Shown: positions 23,578 through 35,700, numbered from the stretch's first letter. The stretch: 64,000 bases of DNA from Rusavskia elegans (GCA_011316305.1 SAUG01000094.1:264085-328084); one strand, 5' to 3'. Program-made: numbers and translations. The notes: generated by a model not told the origin, from the letters alone.

Positions 23578-26500
23578 GTAGCTCTAAGAGGGTTCGGGAA
23601 AGCAACCACCGACGGCGTTGCCCAGCTAAGATCCAAGTTCCGATAGAGAAGAAGATCGAAAGTCGAGGAGGGTCAGACAACAGCCCGGGGCTACTGTTGA
23701 TTCTGCATTCAGTCAGCCATCATTACGTCACAAAGATGAAATATTCACTTGACCTTCACTCTGGACCGAGCGGCTTTTCCTTCACGTATGGCGAGTGGTG
23801 AAAGTTGTTGATTTGGATAGCGAGGGCCACTCCGAAGGAGTACAGGTAAGAGAATGTCAGAATGGAGGATTACTTGTTGATAGAGTTCTGGGTGTTGCTG
23901 TCTACAAAAAAGTTAACGGTAGAGTATATACATATGGAAGTTATTTCACCATAGAGTACAGACTTGAGGGGTCTCTACATTCTCTGTGCCTTGCGTAAAG
24001 AGAGTGCGTGACTTTGGGTGGGCGACTTCGAGACCTGGAGGCAGCATAGAATGCTCAAAAAAGTGGCAGAGGACATATTGAAAGTATACGGCACGAGGTG
24101 AGCAGAATCGTTCGGACACTCTCAGCGGCTATGTATCCCTTCGACCCAGCGGAGTGGGCATCCGATACCTCGACTGCCAGCCAAATCGATACTCTACCAT
24201 AGCATAAGATAATGGGCTTAGTGTCCGGATTTGGCAAGCCAACCACTGCCTGAGTCTATCGTGCATCCCTGGTCTCATAGGAGTCCTTACTGAAATGTGG
24301 TCATCGTTGCTGTGCTGTTCGCACTTTTCTTCGGAATATTACCTGGACCGGTTTAGACGGGAACCTCATTCTAGGTAACTTATGTATTCGTTTTGTCCCA
24401 GCCAATTCGTCTTACCGCAACTTTGAGATCTCCAGGTGTTTCATGATGGGCTTAAAAGCTTCCATTCATTATCGAAATTACGGACATACGCTGCTTCACT
24501 GCGGAGTCAACAGTGAGGCAACGCCGCGAGCACTTATGAGTGAGATTCATCGGTGTTGTAAAAACATTCTGTTGCGTTTTGGGCAGAAGCACCAATCACC
24601 TACAGTTGTACAGTATCTGCACCACTTACTGCTTCTTGCCTCGACTAGACCATCCATCAATTTCGGAAAGGCAGCCGAATCCCGGAGGATTACTTCGCGA
24701 ATCATAATCCAGGCAGCGTGACAAATCCGAGCACCATTTGTTGTTTGACTGTTCCACTGGGTCCTGTTGTCATTGAGGGAGTCGCTCGAGTTACCAGATT
24801 GGATCTATGGCCCTCTCTGCACCAGGAGCAAGGATCCTTGTCCAAAACGATTGAAAGAGGGGATTCTTGTAGCAGCCATCTGCGGTGCTGGGTTATCCCT
24901 GCCATCAAAATTTTGGGCGTTGTTCCCTACTGCTCCTCATAGTCCCCGACTGGTTTTGCTAAGAGATGCCGGGTTGATTGGAAGTGTCATATTTGCATTG
25001 GCAAAAAGCACTACTGCAAGGTCGGAGAAATCTCATACGAAGGATATCTCGAGATGCTCTGATTTGCTGGATCGGACCTCTGCTCTTGCAGTAGACCTGG
25101 GCGTTGGCCATGCATAACGAAGATCTTGGGTATCGAACTCCCACAAAGTCAGGCAATCCAGCTTCGTGGCAGCCATTGACGATTTAGCCTACCAGTCCTT
25201 CATCTGAGAATCAAATAGTGTACCGTTGGTCGCCCCTTATACATGAGTGGTCACTGCATCAAACCTATTGGCTGGCCCTTCTTCAATACCGTTGAAATCG
25301 TTGTGGAAGTCCCCAGGGATGAGAGCAGGGGACCCCGAACCATGATCAGAAGGCTCGAGCATTGAGGAACGGATGAAGCCATGTCGTTGAGTCGACCAAG
25401 CAACCAGGGTCCAGCTCTCCTTTTCATTATAATTTGCATTATTATTACCAGTCCCAAGCAATTCCCAGACATGGCAAGGAGGGGAAGGCCGCCGCTAGAA
25501 ATCCGAGATCAGCACAAGTCAATCTCCCAGTACCGATTTGGCTTGCAGCGGCCGTGGCGTCAGTAGTCGTCGGTAAAGTCCGGTCGTCAGCAGTCGCCGT
25601 CCTCATTTGGACGAATTTGTGGGGAAACGCCATCTTCAGTCATGGAGCCGGACAAGCCTTGAGGCTGCTCCATACCGGACTTGACCCCTTGGCTTCTCCA
25701 CCGACTCCACGGTATTGACTTTCTGTTGACAGATGCCATACGGCTGAATGATCAGAATGATCAGCAGAACCTTCAACCTTGGATCGTGCCGCATGCAGCC
25801 CATCCCACAGCACGTGTATTCCATGATTCCATCATGCACCTCTGCGTCGGTCACATGCATGTGCCGTCTGCGTCTTGGATCTTGCATACATTTCCAGACT
25901 CGACGAAGCCGGCAGCAGATACGAGCGATATGGGCCATGATCGGCAAGCTTAGTTTCTCTAGGCTTCCAATGGTGGAGCAATGGCTTAGGGAGAGGGGTC
26001 CCCATCTGCTATGATCCCTGTCGCTGTCCATTGGTGCGCCTACTGCATTTGTCGTGTTTGATGACAGCTCCTGCAGCTAAGGTGGGAAATTCTCCGAAAA
26101 GCCCAGGGCGAGTCCGGGAGTCGTCGCTGACACCTTTCCCCAGAAACTTGTTATTATTCCTTCCAGCCCTCCCCTCGGCCAATCTTTCCCTCTGCCGTGC
26201 CAACTGCGCATCGCGTACCTGAGCATCGCCGGCGCTATCCCCAAGGTACAGGTGTCGCCGTGCCGTCTTACGGCCTCCAAGGCTTCAGCTGAAGCGATTA
26301 ATATTATTCCCTCAAGGAGGATGCACGTCTAAAGGAGTCTCGTTACCAATCCATGCAGCCTGGCCCTGCGAACCATGTGGACACAGGGGAACAGGGAAGA
26401 GAACTACACGCGATGCTCTTCCGGATCAAGCACTCTCCTACGTAAAGAAGCAGTAGCCTCGCAGCGTACCTGAGATCCAAAGAGATCCGTGCATGCAGCG

Positions 26501-26833
26501 ACTGCATTGTTCCCCGTCTCATTGGGTCGACCATATATGGTCCGCTAGCCGTGCTTCCAAAACGTGTGGTACTATCTTGTCCCGTGTGCGCCACGAACGT
26601 GCAATGACCGTCATATCGCCAATCCGTCCTCTAGTACCCTTTTTAGCACTCTAAGTGGTTGATCTATGTTTGGGCCTCCTTTGCTACTGCACTCTCAAAT
26701 ACTTCCGTTCTTGCGTTTTTCCCGTGCTCTTTTTCCCGAACTGCTGCTGCGACATCCGGAGTCGGAATCGATCAATGTTTGTCGTCTCGTTGTATGCTTC
26801 TCGTCCAAGTCATTCGGATACTTGACAGTCACG
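23578..26833. other. Large gene-free gap
   Basis: More than 3 kb without a supportable gene. A frame at 24767-25117 has a stretch rich in Leu/Ala/Gly (AAICGAGLSLPSKFW) and might be a relic, but no family or splice path supports it. Base composition is ordinary, not RIP-like. Confidence 0.45.
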
Positions 26834-28105
26834 ATGCTGGATCTCATCGTTAAACGCGCGGCCCTTCCCTATTCTCCCCTGGATTACTGTATCCTTGCGG
26901 CTGCCACTGCAGTTGCATGGGTTTTCGTTATCGAACTTGATTTGACTGTATTTCTCACCTTCAGAAGACGAAGCGGTCTCTACTTTTGGTCGCTGCTTGT
27001 CAGCTCTTGGGGATGTGCTTTGCACGCAATTGGATTCATCCTGAGTTTCCTAGTGGGCTCAGGATGGACGGTTACCCTCCCTTTCATCGAAATAGGATGG
27101 GTCACGATGGTCACTGGACAAGCATTCGTTCTTTACTCCCGGCTCCATCTGGTCGTCCGCAATCAGAAGACCTTACGTTACATCCTTTGGATGATTATCG
27201 CGGACGGCGTTTGTTTCCATATCCCCACCATCGTCTTCACTGTCGGCATCAATTCTCCCAACCAACCCTTCTGGCAACCCAAATTCGACGTCATGGAACG
27301 CATACAGCTCGTTGGTTTCACCCTGCAAGAATGCACCATCTCAACCTTCTACATCGTCTCGACGGTCCGCATCCTGGGCTCCGTCTACCACAGCATGACC
27401 CGGAAAGTGATGCTCCAACTCATCCTGATCAATCTAGTCTGCATCGGCATGGACATCGTTCTCATCGGCCTCGAATTCAGCAAAGAATACACCGCCCAAG
27501 CCAGCATCAAACCCATGATCTACGCCATCAAACTCAAACTCGAATTCACCGTCCTCAACCAACTCATGGGCCTCAGTAAAGCCGGCTTCACCGAAGGCTC
27601 CCGCTGGATGGGCAACGGCGCCAACTCCCATCACAGCCACGAACTCAAAGACCGCACCTTCGGCAGCACCTCCGACCCCGAAGCCCCCCCGCCCCGCCGA
27701 GCAGTCGGGAACTGGGCCTCCGTCGGCCCCCGCGCAATGCGTGGCTCCGTCGCCAACGGCCGCAATATGGCCGCCGCCGAAACCGACCCCCACATCCTCA
27801 AAACGCAAGACATCGAAGTCGTGACCGAGATGAACGTCGCCAACAAGGAAGCTTCGACGTCCTCGTCCGCGACGGCTGTCACGGGCGTCACGGGTCCTAT
27901 GGCCTCGACGACGGAACCGCCGTCGAAAGTCAAGCAGCTGATGGGTACGGCTTCAAATGTCTATTTGCCTGGGAGGAGAGATCGGACGTCGAGGCCTGAT
28001 GCTACGAGGAGTCAGAGCCCGAGTGAGAGCGAGAAGGAGATTATTCGGAGTAGTTCGGATGATGAGAAGGGGGGGACTTGGGCGGGGAGTCATATTTCGT
28101 CATGA
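26834..28105 (+). CDS. Seven-TM integral membrane protein (DUF7703-like)
   Basis: Predicted 423 residues in one exon. I start at the ATG at 26834 (CACGATG context) rather than the upstream in-frame ATG at 26666, because the extra 56 residues look like untranslated leader and membrane helix 1 begins soon after. About seven hydrophobic helices span residues ~15-260. Family-like stretches are FLTFRRRSGLYFWSLL, GWVTMVTGQAFVLYSRLHL, MERIQLVGFTLQECTIS and LKLEFTVLNQLMG. This resembles the fungal DUF7703 membrane family (my recollection), which is rhodopsin-like in layout but of unknown function. The cytosolic tail from ~265 is disordered and Ser/Thr-rich, with SPSESEKE and SSSDDEKGG acidic phospho-type runs near the end. 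The tail is strongly GC-rich at third positions. Confidence 0.85.
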   Translation: MLDLIVKRAALPYSPLDYCILAAATAVAWVFVIELDLTVFLTFRRRSGLYFWSLLVSSWGCALHAIGFILSFLVGSGWTVTLPFIEIGWVTMVTGQAFVLYSRLHLVVRNQKTLRYILWMIIADGVCFHIPTIVFTVGINSPNQPFWQPKFDVMERIQLVGFTLQECTISTFYIVSTVRILGSVYHSMTRKVMLQLILINLVCIGMDIVLIGLEFSKEYTAQASIKPMIYAIKLKLEFTVLNQLMGLSKAGFTEGSRWMGNGANSHHSHELKDRTFGSTSDPEAPPPRRAVGNWASVGPRAMRGSVANGRNMAAAETDPHILKTQDIEVVTEMNVANKEASTSSSATAVTGVTGPMASTTEPPSKVKQLMGTASNVYLPGRRDRTSRPDATRSQSPSESEKEIIRSSSDDEKGGTWAGSHISS

Positions 28106-30250
28106 GGTGGTTGATAGGCAAAATGTATATGAAGATTATGAGGTGTGGATTCCCAGGATCTGGAAGGGGGCGGGCGGTGTATTGGGGATCTTGGTCTCTG
28201 TGTGTGTGGTTTTTTGGATCGCTGGTGTGGAATTTGTGATACCCTTCGTGCAGTACATTTTCTTTTTGTCTCTGTCTGGATGGGGTGTTTGTATATAGTT
28301 CTTTTTGTACCTATATGGGTAATGCTATACATATACATACTATTCACATTTCCTTTCCTTTCCTTCCTTTTTGGAATGGTTTGGCCTTGGTCAACCGCCT
28401 CAACCCATCTAACCGTGTCTACAACATACGGCCTCCAGCGTACCCTCCCCCCGCAAATTTTACCGACAGCAACACCCAACAAATGTCTCAACCAGCATGA
28501 TCAAACACGAATCAAAACATCTAAACCCCTCACCATGCAGGTCCCTCCCCCTCTCAACCACCAACAAATTAAACGCAGACCCACAAAAAGATTCACACCC
28601 GTCCCGCCCTCACATCATCCCATCCTTTGCTCTGCTCCACCAATAGCGATATTTCCTTTTCCTTCCGGGTTCCGAAAGCCGAAGGAAAAAAGAACGCACG
28701 GAACGCACGAGTAGGAAAAAAACGCAATGATCGACGTCCCGGCAGGCAAGCACAGGTAATCTCGGCTGAGAAAAGAGGAGAGTGCGTGTGGCGTGCGAAT
28801 CGCGCGTGGGCGCTTATGTATATCGCTACTGCTTGCCTCCGGAATATGGCCGAGGCATGCATGCTGGGGTTGGGAGCGGGGGGTTGGAAGGGAAGCGAGA
28901 AGCGAGAAGCGAGATAAGGTGTGATATGGTGGAGTTGGTTGGACGGAGGGAGGTATGGATGTATGTAAATATGTCCGTGGTGGTGGCGGGTAAAATCTTT
29001 TGTGGAGAGATTGTGACGTGGGTTGTTGGTTGGATGTAAGGGGTTTGGGAGCGGAGGTTTATTTTGTGTTAGAGGCGTGGGTCGGGTGATAAAGAGATTG
29101 GGAAAAGGGGGAAAACCGGTGAATGGTATAATAGTTCAGTGTGTACCGGTAAAGTCCCTACATGTTTGGAAGATCTCTCTCTGTTACTGTCACCAGTCCT
29201 GCCTGAGAGACTTGCGCCTGAAGCAATGAGTAGAGTGCCAAGATCTCGTTGGCTTGAAGATGATGCTCCGAATACGTGATTGGCGGACAGTTGGAAGAAA
29301 AGGCTTGCACCATTTGAGCTGGCGTTGCGATGGCTTTTCAGGGGTATTGGAGATGGCGTTTGCGGGGTGCATTAGTCTTCCTTGGTCTTTTTAGTCTCGG
29401 TAGTTGTTCTTGGAATCTCGATGAATTTGCCGCTAAGATAGCAGCTACCTTAATTAGTACTAGTAACCCTTGATGTTGGTGATGTTGGTAATAATGGTGC
29501 CAATAATGTGGTAATATTGTTACCATGATATCCCTTGGACGTTTTTAGGAGAGCCAAGGAATTTCAGGACCCAGCAATAGCCTAGCACGCCGGTGTAGAC
29601 TCGCGTGCGTTTTCCGGAGAATTATTTGCGGGAGAACCACATCGGGCTTGATATTGTTGATGTGGCGCTGCTTAGGTGCGTATAAGATAGGAGTTGAGCA
29701 GGAAGAGGACGGGCTACTCCCAGGGGCTAAGGCAAGACATAGATCTGGAGCCTTGAGGCAGAGGACTTGGCCGAGGGCCATTGTGACTCCAATTGGTTTT
29801 GTGCAAGCAAGAAACCTCCTATTTCAAATTAGATTGAAAGGTGATCGAGGCGGTTTTAGAGACGTAGAGACGAGGTGGAGCGAAGCTCTGACACTGCCAT
29901 GGATGTTGTAGACCGCGGCGGTACCGATTGGGAAGACTGTACTTTTACCGAGCTATGACTCGAAGCGGATCCGAGGAAAAGACAGAGAATGGACGAGTCA
30001 ATGCGAGTACGCACGAGGATATCGAAATGAGATTCAGACGGTAAGGAGGCAGTGACGTCATTGGCGATCGCGCGTAAACAGTAATAATCGCGTGGTGTGG
30101 TGCTATCCCGTGCCTACTTTATGGCGGAGAAAGTGGCATCAAGACTTTGGGTCCGTGCTCTCGAGGTCTTTCAGGCTATATTCAAAAAGGTACATCATTC
30201 ATAAAGGAGTGTGAAGTTACGAGCATAGTGTCCAACTGTCCAAGTATTCT
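28106..30250. other. Intergenic, no gene supported
   Basis: A pyrimidine tract lies at 28345-28372. Frames between 28.6 and 29.9 kb lack coding character. The 95-bp block repeated at 35.8 kb lies at about 29999-30095. Confidence 0.5.
29999..30095 (+). repeat. 95-bp dispersed repeat, copy 1
   Basis: Nearly identical to 35768-35868 in the same orientation. It contains a perfect palindromic CRE-like TGACGTCA followed by GCGATCGCGCG. Similarity stops on both sides. This copy lacks 7 bp (CGGAGTA) present in the other. Confidence 0.8.
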
Positions 30251-30616
30251 ATTTCCAAGGGTCTTGATAACCGTGCCCCCCTGCCAGGCTGCGCGTGCCC
30301 CCCTACACAGGCGAGGTTTCAGAAGGAATTTCGACCCCTTCCCAGTCGCTTCTAGTATTTAAAATTATATAGGAGTTAGGATCGAAGATAAATAGCTCGA
30401 TACTCTTTTCTAGCTGCAATTAAGTATAGGTTTAGTATATAGTAAGCTGGTTAATCAGACGTCTTTAAGAATTTCGAGGCCGTAACTAAGACTTACCCCG
30501 TATTTAGACCCGGAACTTCGAAGTCCGACGCTGTATACCGTTTGATTGGCTGATTAGGCGCAAAGGGGGCACGCGCAGCCTGGCAGGGGGGCACGGTTAT
30601 CAAAACCCATTTCCAA
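30251..30616. mobile_element. 350-bp MITE-like element with 8-bp target duplication
   Basis: The element runs from 30259 to 30608. Its ends form an inverted repeat of about 44 bp, starting GGGTCTTGATAACCGTG on the left and, on the reverse strand, GGGTTTTGATAACCGTG on the right. They are identical over at least 38 bases after the one mismatch and include two C-runs. The direct repeat ATTTCCAA flanks it (30251-30258 and 30609-30616). There is no coding capacity. An 8-bp duplication is typical of hAT-type transposition, so this is probably a non-autonomous hAT-like MITE. The interior is AT-richer than the ends. Confidence 0.85.
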
Positions 30617-30643
30617 GCCCTTGTTCCACACCTAGCCAACAAT

Positions 30644-31378
30644 CTAAACTACCATGCAGAAGCCTGGGCAGTTTGATGCTGCACCACAGCTGTTGCTCAT
30701 ATCATGGACGCAAGTTTCGCCCTGGAGACAAGGTGGCAGGCCCCTAGAGTCGCAAAGCCTCTGCGTATCCTCTTCTGGCCTCAAGACACAAAGACCCGAG
30801 CAGTTTACACCACCCAACCATGGATCACAGTCGTCTTTCGGGTTATCGACACATGTGTATGCGTCCTCGCACTGTGAGCCGGTAGAGCCACCGCATCTTG
30901 CGACACAGATACCTGGGCAATCGGATCCTCCGTTCATAGGATCACAGTCATCGCTTGGATCGTCGATACACTCTTCATTCTCTCCTTCACAGTCTTTTCC
31001 AATGAAACCTCCGCAGGATGGAGTTGCCGGCTCTGGGGCCGTGGAAGTTGCTGGCTTCGGGGGCGTGGAAGTTACTTTGCCTGAGCAATAGCCAAATTGC
31101 TGAGTCGATGGCTGGGGGAGTGCTCGGCATTGCTGGCCAGCTGGACAAGGGAGCTGATCTGTTGTAAGGGAGCATTCGGTTTTGCAAACGCCAATTTGAT
31201 TGTTGCCGCTCTTGACGCAGGTTAGGCCTGCTGCGCAATTGGGCAGCTTGGCTCCGCAAGTCTGGAAGGTATAAGTGAAAGGCTGATACAGAAGACTGAC
31301 GAGACTTACCTGAGCAGCTGCTTGCAAAGCGGGCAACAAGATGGCAAGAGCCACTGGTGTAAGGAACTGGACGCGCAT
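30644..31378 (-). CDS. Secreted protein with three cysteine-rich repeats
   Basis: Predicted 228 residues from exons 31378-31310 and 31261-30644. Residues 1-20 are a clear signal peptide (QFLTPVALAILLPALQA). The first mature segment carries cysteine pairs (CGAKLPNC, GLTCVKSG, CKTECS, LPCPAGQQC). After a Thr/Pro linker come three related modules, with CVDNPKDDCDPWLGG-type cores (CIDDPSDDCDPMNGG, CVDNPKDDCDPWLGG, CVHDMSNSCGAAS), each closing with a C-x-G-x-C-type pair (CPGIC, CSGLC, CPGFC). The third is the most divergent. The intron (48 nt) is in frame and stop-free, so unspliced RNA would also be translatable with 16 extra residues. It ends 36 bp from the MITE. Role unknown; secreted cysteine-rich proteins of this type are effector-like candidates. 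Confidence 0.85.
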   Translation of the reverse strand: MRVQFLTPVALAILLPALQAAAQVSLVSLLYQPFTYTFQTCGAKLPNCAAGLTCVKSGNNQIGVCKTECSLTTDQLPCPAGQQCRALPQPSTQQFGYCSGKVTSTPPKPATSTAPEPATPSCGGFIGKDCEGENEECIDDPSDDCDPMNGGSDCPGICVARCGGSTGSQCEDAYTCVDNPKDDCDPWLGGVNCSGLCVLRPEEDTQRLCDSRGLPPCLQGETCVHDMSNSCGAASNCPGFCMVV

Positions 31379-31477
31379 ACTTGCTATTGTTGGTTTGCGT
31401 CGATGGCGAAGCAACACCTATGTTCGCTCTGTGCTGTCTGCTTGATGATAGACTCTGCAACTCTTGCGAGGCCTCGA

Positions 31478-31485
31478 ATTTATAT
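31478..31485 (-). promoter_or_regulatory. Probable TATA box of the cysteine-rich gene
   Basis: ATATAAAT lies about 100 nt upstream of the start codon at 31378, a usual distance for a fungal TATA element. Confidence 0.5.
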
Positions 31486-33159
31486 GATGCCTGTATGGAA
31501 GAGGGGTCCTCGTGTCAGCCGGAGATTTCAGCTTTTATGGAGAAGGCAACCATTAAGGGTAAGCTAAGCTGACACTTGCTGGTCAGCTTATTTTCAGGCG
31601 ATACGAAGAACCTCCGTAAGACGCAGAGTTTTCCAATCCAGCGGTCACCAAGCCTTTAGGTGCACAGAGTACCGCAAGTTTTGCCTCAATATTCCCATCG
31701 ACTCGGCGCTGTTTCTGGAATTGTCCATGTAACTTGTTCCAGAATCCTTGTATCCAGCATTTGTTTTGTTTGTTTTTTTGCCTAGCGGCACGTTTCATGT
31801 CACAGCATGTGGTTTATCCATGGCCGGTCCCAAGATTTTGGATGTCCACTTTGACACTGGCCGTGACCCGTGAAGTACTACTCTGGCATGCCTCATCCAA
31901 ACAGGCCTATCATGGCCGAATGCGAGAACTCACCGCCTTGTAATGAACGGATACCGCGGCTCGAGAAAGTTCTCAGACCCTTGGGCGTAAGCTACACCCA
32001 TGCCACAGAAGCTCGTCACTACGCCCGATGCTTCAGTCGCTATCAGAGCACGATGATGATGCATGAACGAAGGCGGTGATGACCTTGCTTACATGTAAGA
32101 CCCTCTGCATGTAGGAACAACTCCTCGCCTGCTAACGCAACGGAGAGGGCATTCGACGATCATGGAAGACCTGACTAACCTTGCTATGCAATGGCGGTAT
32201 AGCCCTCTGTTCTCGTATCGGGTGCTAAGTCATACACCCCGAGCGCACATCTTACCGTTCTGGTGGGTAATATAGTCGCCACGAAAAGTCAGTCTTACGC
32301 GTCACCTCGATACTTACCTCCAGTCACAATTAAGGTCATGGTGATAGCCCAACAAGGGGTAACAAAACCTATCTCCTAAGCCTAAGATTCCAGACTCATT
32401 CCACAAGGCATATGCGGCCGTTGACTCTTGGACCAACGTTGGGTACAAAAAGCTAAATGCTTGCCAAAGCTTTGCTTAACAATAGCATTCCAGATGAGCG
32501 AGTCTCAGCAAAGACAAATGGCCAGACCACGTGAGGATGCTCGGGGGATACAAGCTGCGTGATCCGTTGTGTTACCGTCACAAACGGCCGCAGGGTGGCA
32601 AGATCACTCAGAGTGACCGCCTGACGCTTGGCACCAAAGGGAGGAAAGCTCCACTCAATCGCTTAGGAAAGCGTCCTACGGTCTGTCTTATGCAGTATTT
32701 TAGCCCCGTTATGGAGACGGGCGAACTACGTCCTCGGTCAAACCCCCGGGCGCAATTTGCGCCTTTCGTTGTAGCAATAAGATAAGTCGATAAATCGCGA
32801 ACAGGGTATCCATACATAATGAGGGACTCCTATCGGATGTGTCTAACGGACATCTTACTGATACCACCGGACATATCTCACTGCGGCTGGTATGAAAAAG
32901 ACGGTAGTGGCTACCTTGATGCGATTGAGAAGAGTGAGGATATCCAAAATGGCGGAGGCAACTAGGCCCATCTCTGACCGACGATAGGGAGCAACAACAA
33001 GGGAAGGTGACTGTTAGGTGCGACATATTGTCATTCTCTACAAGCATGTCGGAGGTTAAGCGAAGCTGTTCCTTGAGTTCCTTGGGTTCAAGGCTGTACC
33101 CGGCTTCTTCAACCGTATTCATATTCGCTCGTCTTGAAATCCAAATTGTGTTTACTGGC
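31486..33159. other. Intergenic, no gene supported
   Basis: Several short frames on both strands (31.7-32.1 and 32.5-33.1 kb) with no family resemblance. Nothing repeat-like is seen. Confidence 0.45.
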
Positions 33160-33618
33160 CTAATGTTGAGCTAATAGCGTTGCATCGAGGTGAAACATCG
33201 TACATAGTTTGCCGGCACCCGACTCGGTAGAAAATGTGGTGGAGAATGTGTCCCCACAAGTTGATCGAAACAGATCATGGCGCGAGCTGACACGCCAATG
33301 TGCATACAGGCTTCGCGGGTGAATATATCCAGCGACACGGGCCGAGTCGGCTTTCCGGATAGAAGCATTCCATCTATACCTGCCGGGCTCGCCTGGTACG
33401 GATTCTTCGTGTGCTCGATTATGACCTGTGAAACGCAGATCATGTTGAGGCATTGCAAAGCGTATGATCATGACCTGCAGTTCTGCTGGAAGCTTTTCGA
33501 ACAGAAAAGTGTTTGACGAGCGTGTGGGGCGTTGTATAGTTGCACTCTCGGTTTTATCCTCAGAAGGCTTCGACATCGGTCTAGAAAGTTGTCCCATCGT
33601 GGCGAGTCGAGCTCCCAT
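33160..33618 (-). pseudogene. F-box-like gene remnant with frameshift
   Basis: The N-terminal part reads FLFEKLPAELQVMIIRFAM, a recognisable fungal F-box-like start (LPxELxxxIIxxAMP). After about residue 70 the likely continuation is in another frame (GMLLSGKPTRPVSLDIFT, SARAMICFDQLVGTHS, SRVPANYVRCFTSM), which then hits a stop at about 33173. A one- or two-base indel near 33400 would explain the switch, and no intron fits. It is probably a dead, truncated copy. If alive, it would be a substrate adaptor of an SCF ubiquitin ligase. Confidence 0.5.
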
Positions 33619-33745
33619 ACTGCGGTTGCAGGATCATAGGTCTTGAGTTCCAGCCCGAAGTGGTTTTATGCTGGGAGCTTTCTGTTGTGTACCACCCATA
33701 GAACGTACAACTGACAAAATGTCGCGTTGGAAAATGAACGGCCGC

Positions 33746-34545
33746 TTAACAGATTCCACTTTCAACAGTCTTATTTCGAAGTCCAGTAGTAACTTTGGCG
33801 TACGACAGTACCACTTCGACAGTATCATGACATAGAGATAGGAAAATACAGTTCACAAGACGTTGCAGTACGAACAAAGCCATGATCAGACATGAATGAA
33901 ATTCATATCTATCCATTGTTCTCTTTAGTTTTCGAGATCTTGCCACAATAGAAGACTGGGAATGGTCAAGTTTCATAGACGACGGGGTGGCGGAAGACCA
34001 GCATCGCAAAATTGCAAGCAATTTCAACGAAACAGGCCTCGGCGTCCCAATGGCCATTCTTGAATAGTATCGATCGAGTCTGAACTTAGATTTCAGGTAC
34101 TTCCACAGGGTCTCATAATGATAGAGACTGGCGGTCTCTAATCGGAGAGAAAAAGGACGGAAGATCTTATACCCTGCGACGTATCTACTGATGTGACCAC
34201 GTGAGGAGGACAGATAGGGCTTGAGAGTATCCAACGACGCGGTATCACTTACTACATAGTACCTAGACCATAATTCAATATCAATCTGACGCCGTGTCGA
34301 TCTCTCTCTGCTAGGTCGCCTTTCTTATCAAGTCGTGGAGCGTGAAATTCTGTCCATCTTTGCTTTTGTCCTACGTATTTTGTTGTATATTCTGATGTGC
34401 AGGAACAAAGGCGATGTGGTGAAAGTACTTTGCATTGCAGTTTTAGTCGGCCATTTTCAGGGCCCGGAATTCCCATTAACAGTTGAAGTAGTGAAGCCTT
34501 GGTATGCTCTGAGATAATGTGAATTGGATCGTAATCGAGAGGCAC
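33746..34545 (-). pseudogene. Possible second decayed gene fragment
   Basis: Two minus-strand frames follow each other. 34545-34252 begins MPLDYDPIHIISEHTKASLL. 34234-33746 reads YHYETLWKYLKSKFRLD and then seems to switch frame (NGHWDAEACFVEIACNFAML). A donor-like GTACTATG lies between them. They may be exons of one F-box-type relative or debris from it. The fragment abuts the AT-rich island, which may have truncated it. Confidence 0.3.
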
Positions 34546-35700
34546 TACATTATCTGTATAGATTATCGCTATATAAAAGTTAGAGATATTTAATGAAATA
34601 AAAAACGAATAAAACTCTTTTAATAGTTATTTGTAATTTTTTTACTCTTTATATTTTAGAAAAAAGTAACTAATTATTAAAAAAATATATAAAATTATAA
34701 TAATTTAGATTTAATATTGTAAAAGACTATATCGATTTGATTTTAAAATTAATAAATAAATTCTATCCTGTAATTATATCGGAGAAACTCTAATTAAATT
34801 TTATAAACGAAAAAAATTTATATTACTATCTATTAAATCCATTTTTTTTTAATAATTTCTATTTATTTATATTTTCTAGCTTTCGTGTAAAGTACTATAT
34901 ACTAATTAAAACAATTATTTACTTTATTTTTTTTTCTTGATTTGTTATTATAGAAGCTATTTAAAGTAATAATATAATCTTTTTTTTTCGATTTTGTTTT
35001 TTAGATTTATAAAAAGTAATTTAACGTTATTACTATTAGATATATAGATATTTAATTTTTTTCTTTTGAGTTTCGCTAGTAATAGCGCTAATATAATAGA
35101 GATATAATTTAAAAAAAAAAGAAAAAAATTAATAGATATATTCTAAAATTTTAATAACGAGTTTTTTTTTTAAAAAATATAAACTATAGCTATTAAATCG
35201 ATAGTTTTACAATTTAAAAAAAATATAATAATAATTATATTTCTACGTTTTACAAATAGTATTTCGAAAATATTTAAATTAAATTTTATAAAACTTTTTA
35301 TTTTTAGTTTCTTTTCTATTAAAGATAATAATATAGTTTTATATCTTCGTATAATTATTTAAAGTAATATATTATTGATATTTATAGATCGAGAAAAAAG
35401 TTTTATATTTCTAGTAGAAAAGAAAAATAACAATTTAATATTATTGAAAAATAATATTAAAATAATAATAGCGATAATAGTAAAAATTATAATAAATATA
35501 ATAACAGCGATAGATATAATAAAAATGATAAAAACGTTTATAGTAAAAATAAAAAAGAAATATAAATATAGAAAAGAAGGATATAAACGAAAAAAAAGTA
35601 ATTTTAACGATAGTAAATTAAAAAACGATAGAAAACAATCTAGATAGCTGTATATAGGCCTACGCTAAATTAGATATCGCTTCGGCGGTACCTCTAGCGG
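34546..35700. repeat. AT-rich RIP-like island
   Basis: Base composition drops abruptly to mostly A and T, with long TATA-like and poly-T runs. The only longer frame (35375-35647) is Lys/Ile/Asn-rich low-complexity translation. This is the expected appearance of a repeat after heavy C-to-T mutation on both strands. Composition recovers at ~35645, just before the transposon end. Confidence 0.8.

Noticed and set aside
24767..25117. 116-codon frame with a hydrophobic stretch
   Set aside because: No start context, family or splice continuation; probably chance or an untraceable relic.
35375..35647. 90-codon frame rich in Ile, Lys and Asn
   Set aside because: It is the product of AT-rich sequence and has no family features.
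34546..35700. Centromere or mitochondrial insert as explanation of the AT-rich island
   Set aside because: Too short for a centromere, no mitochondrial gene is readable, and the TA-rich stop-filled pattern next to a transposon end fits a mutated repeat better.
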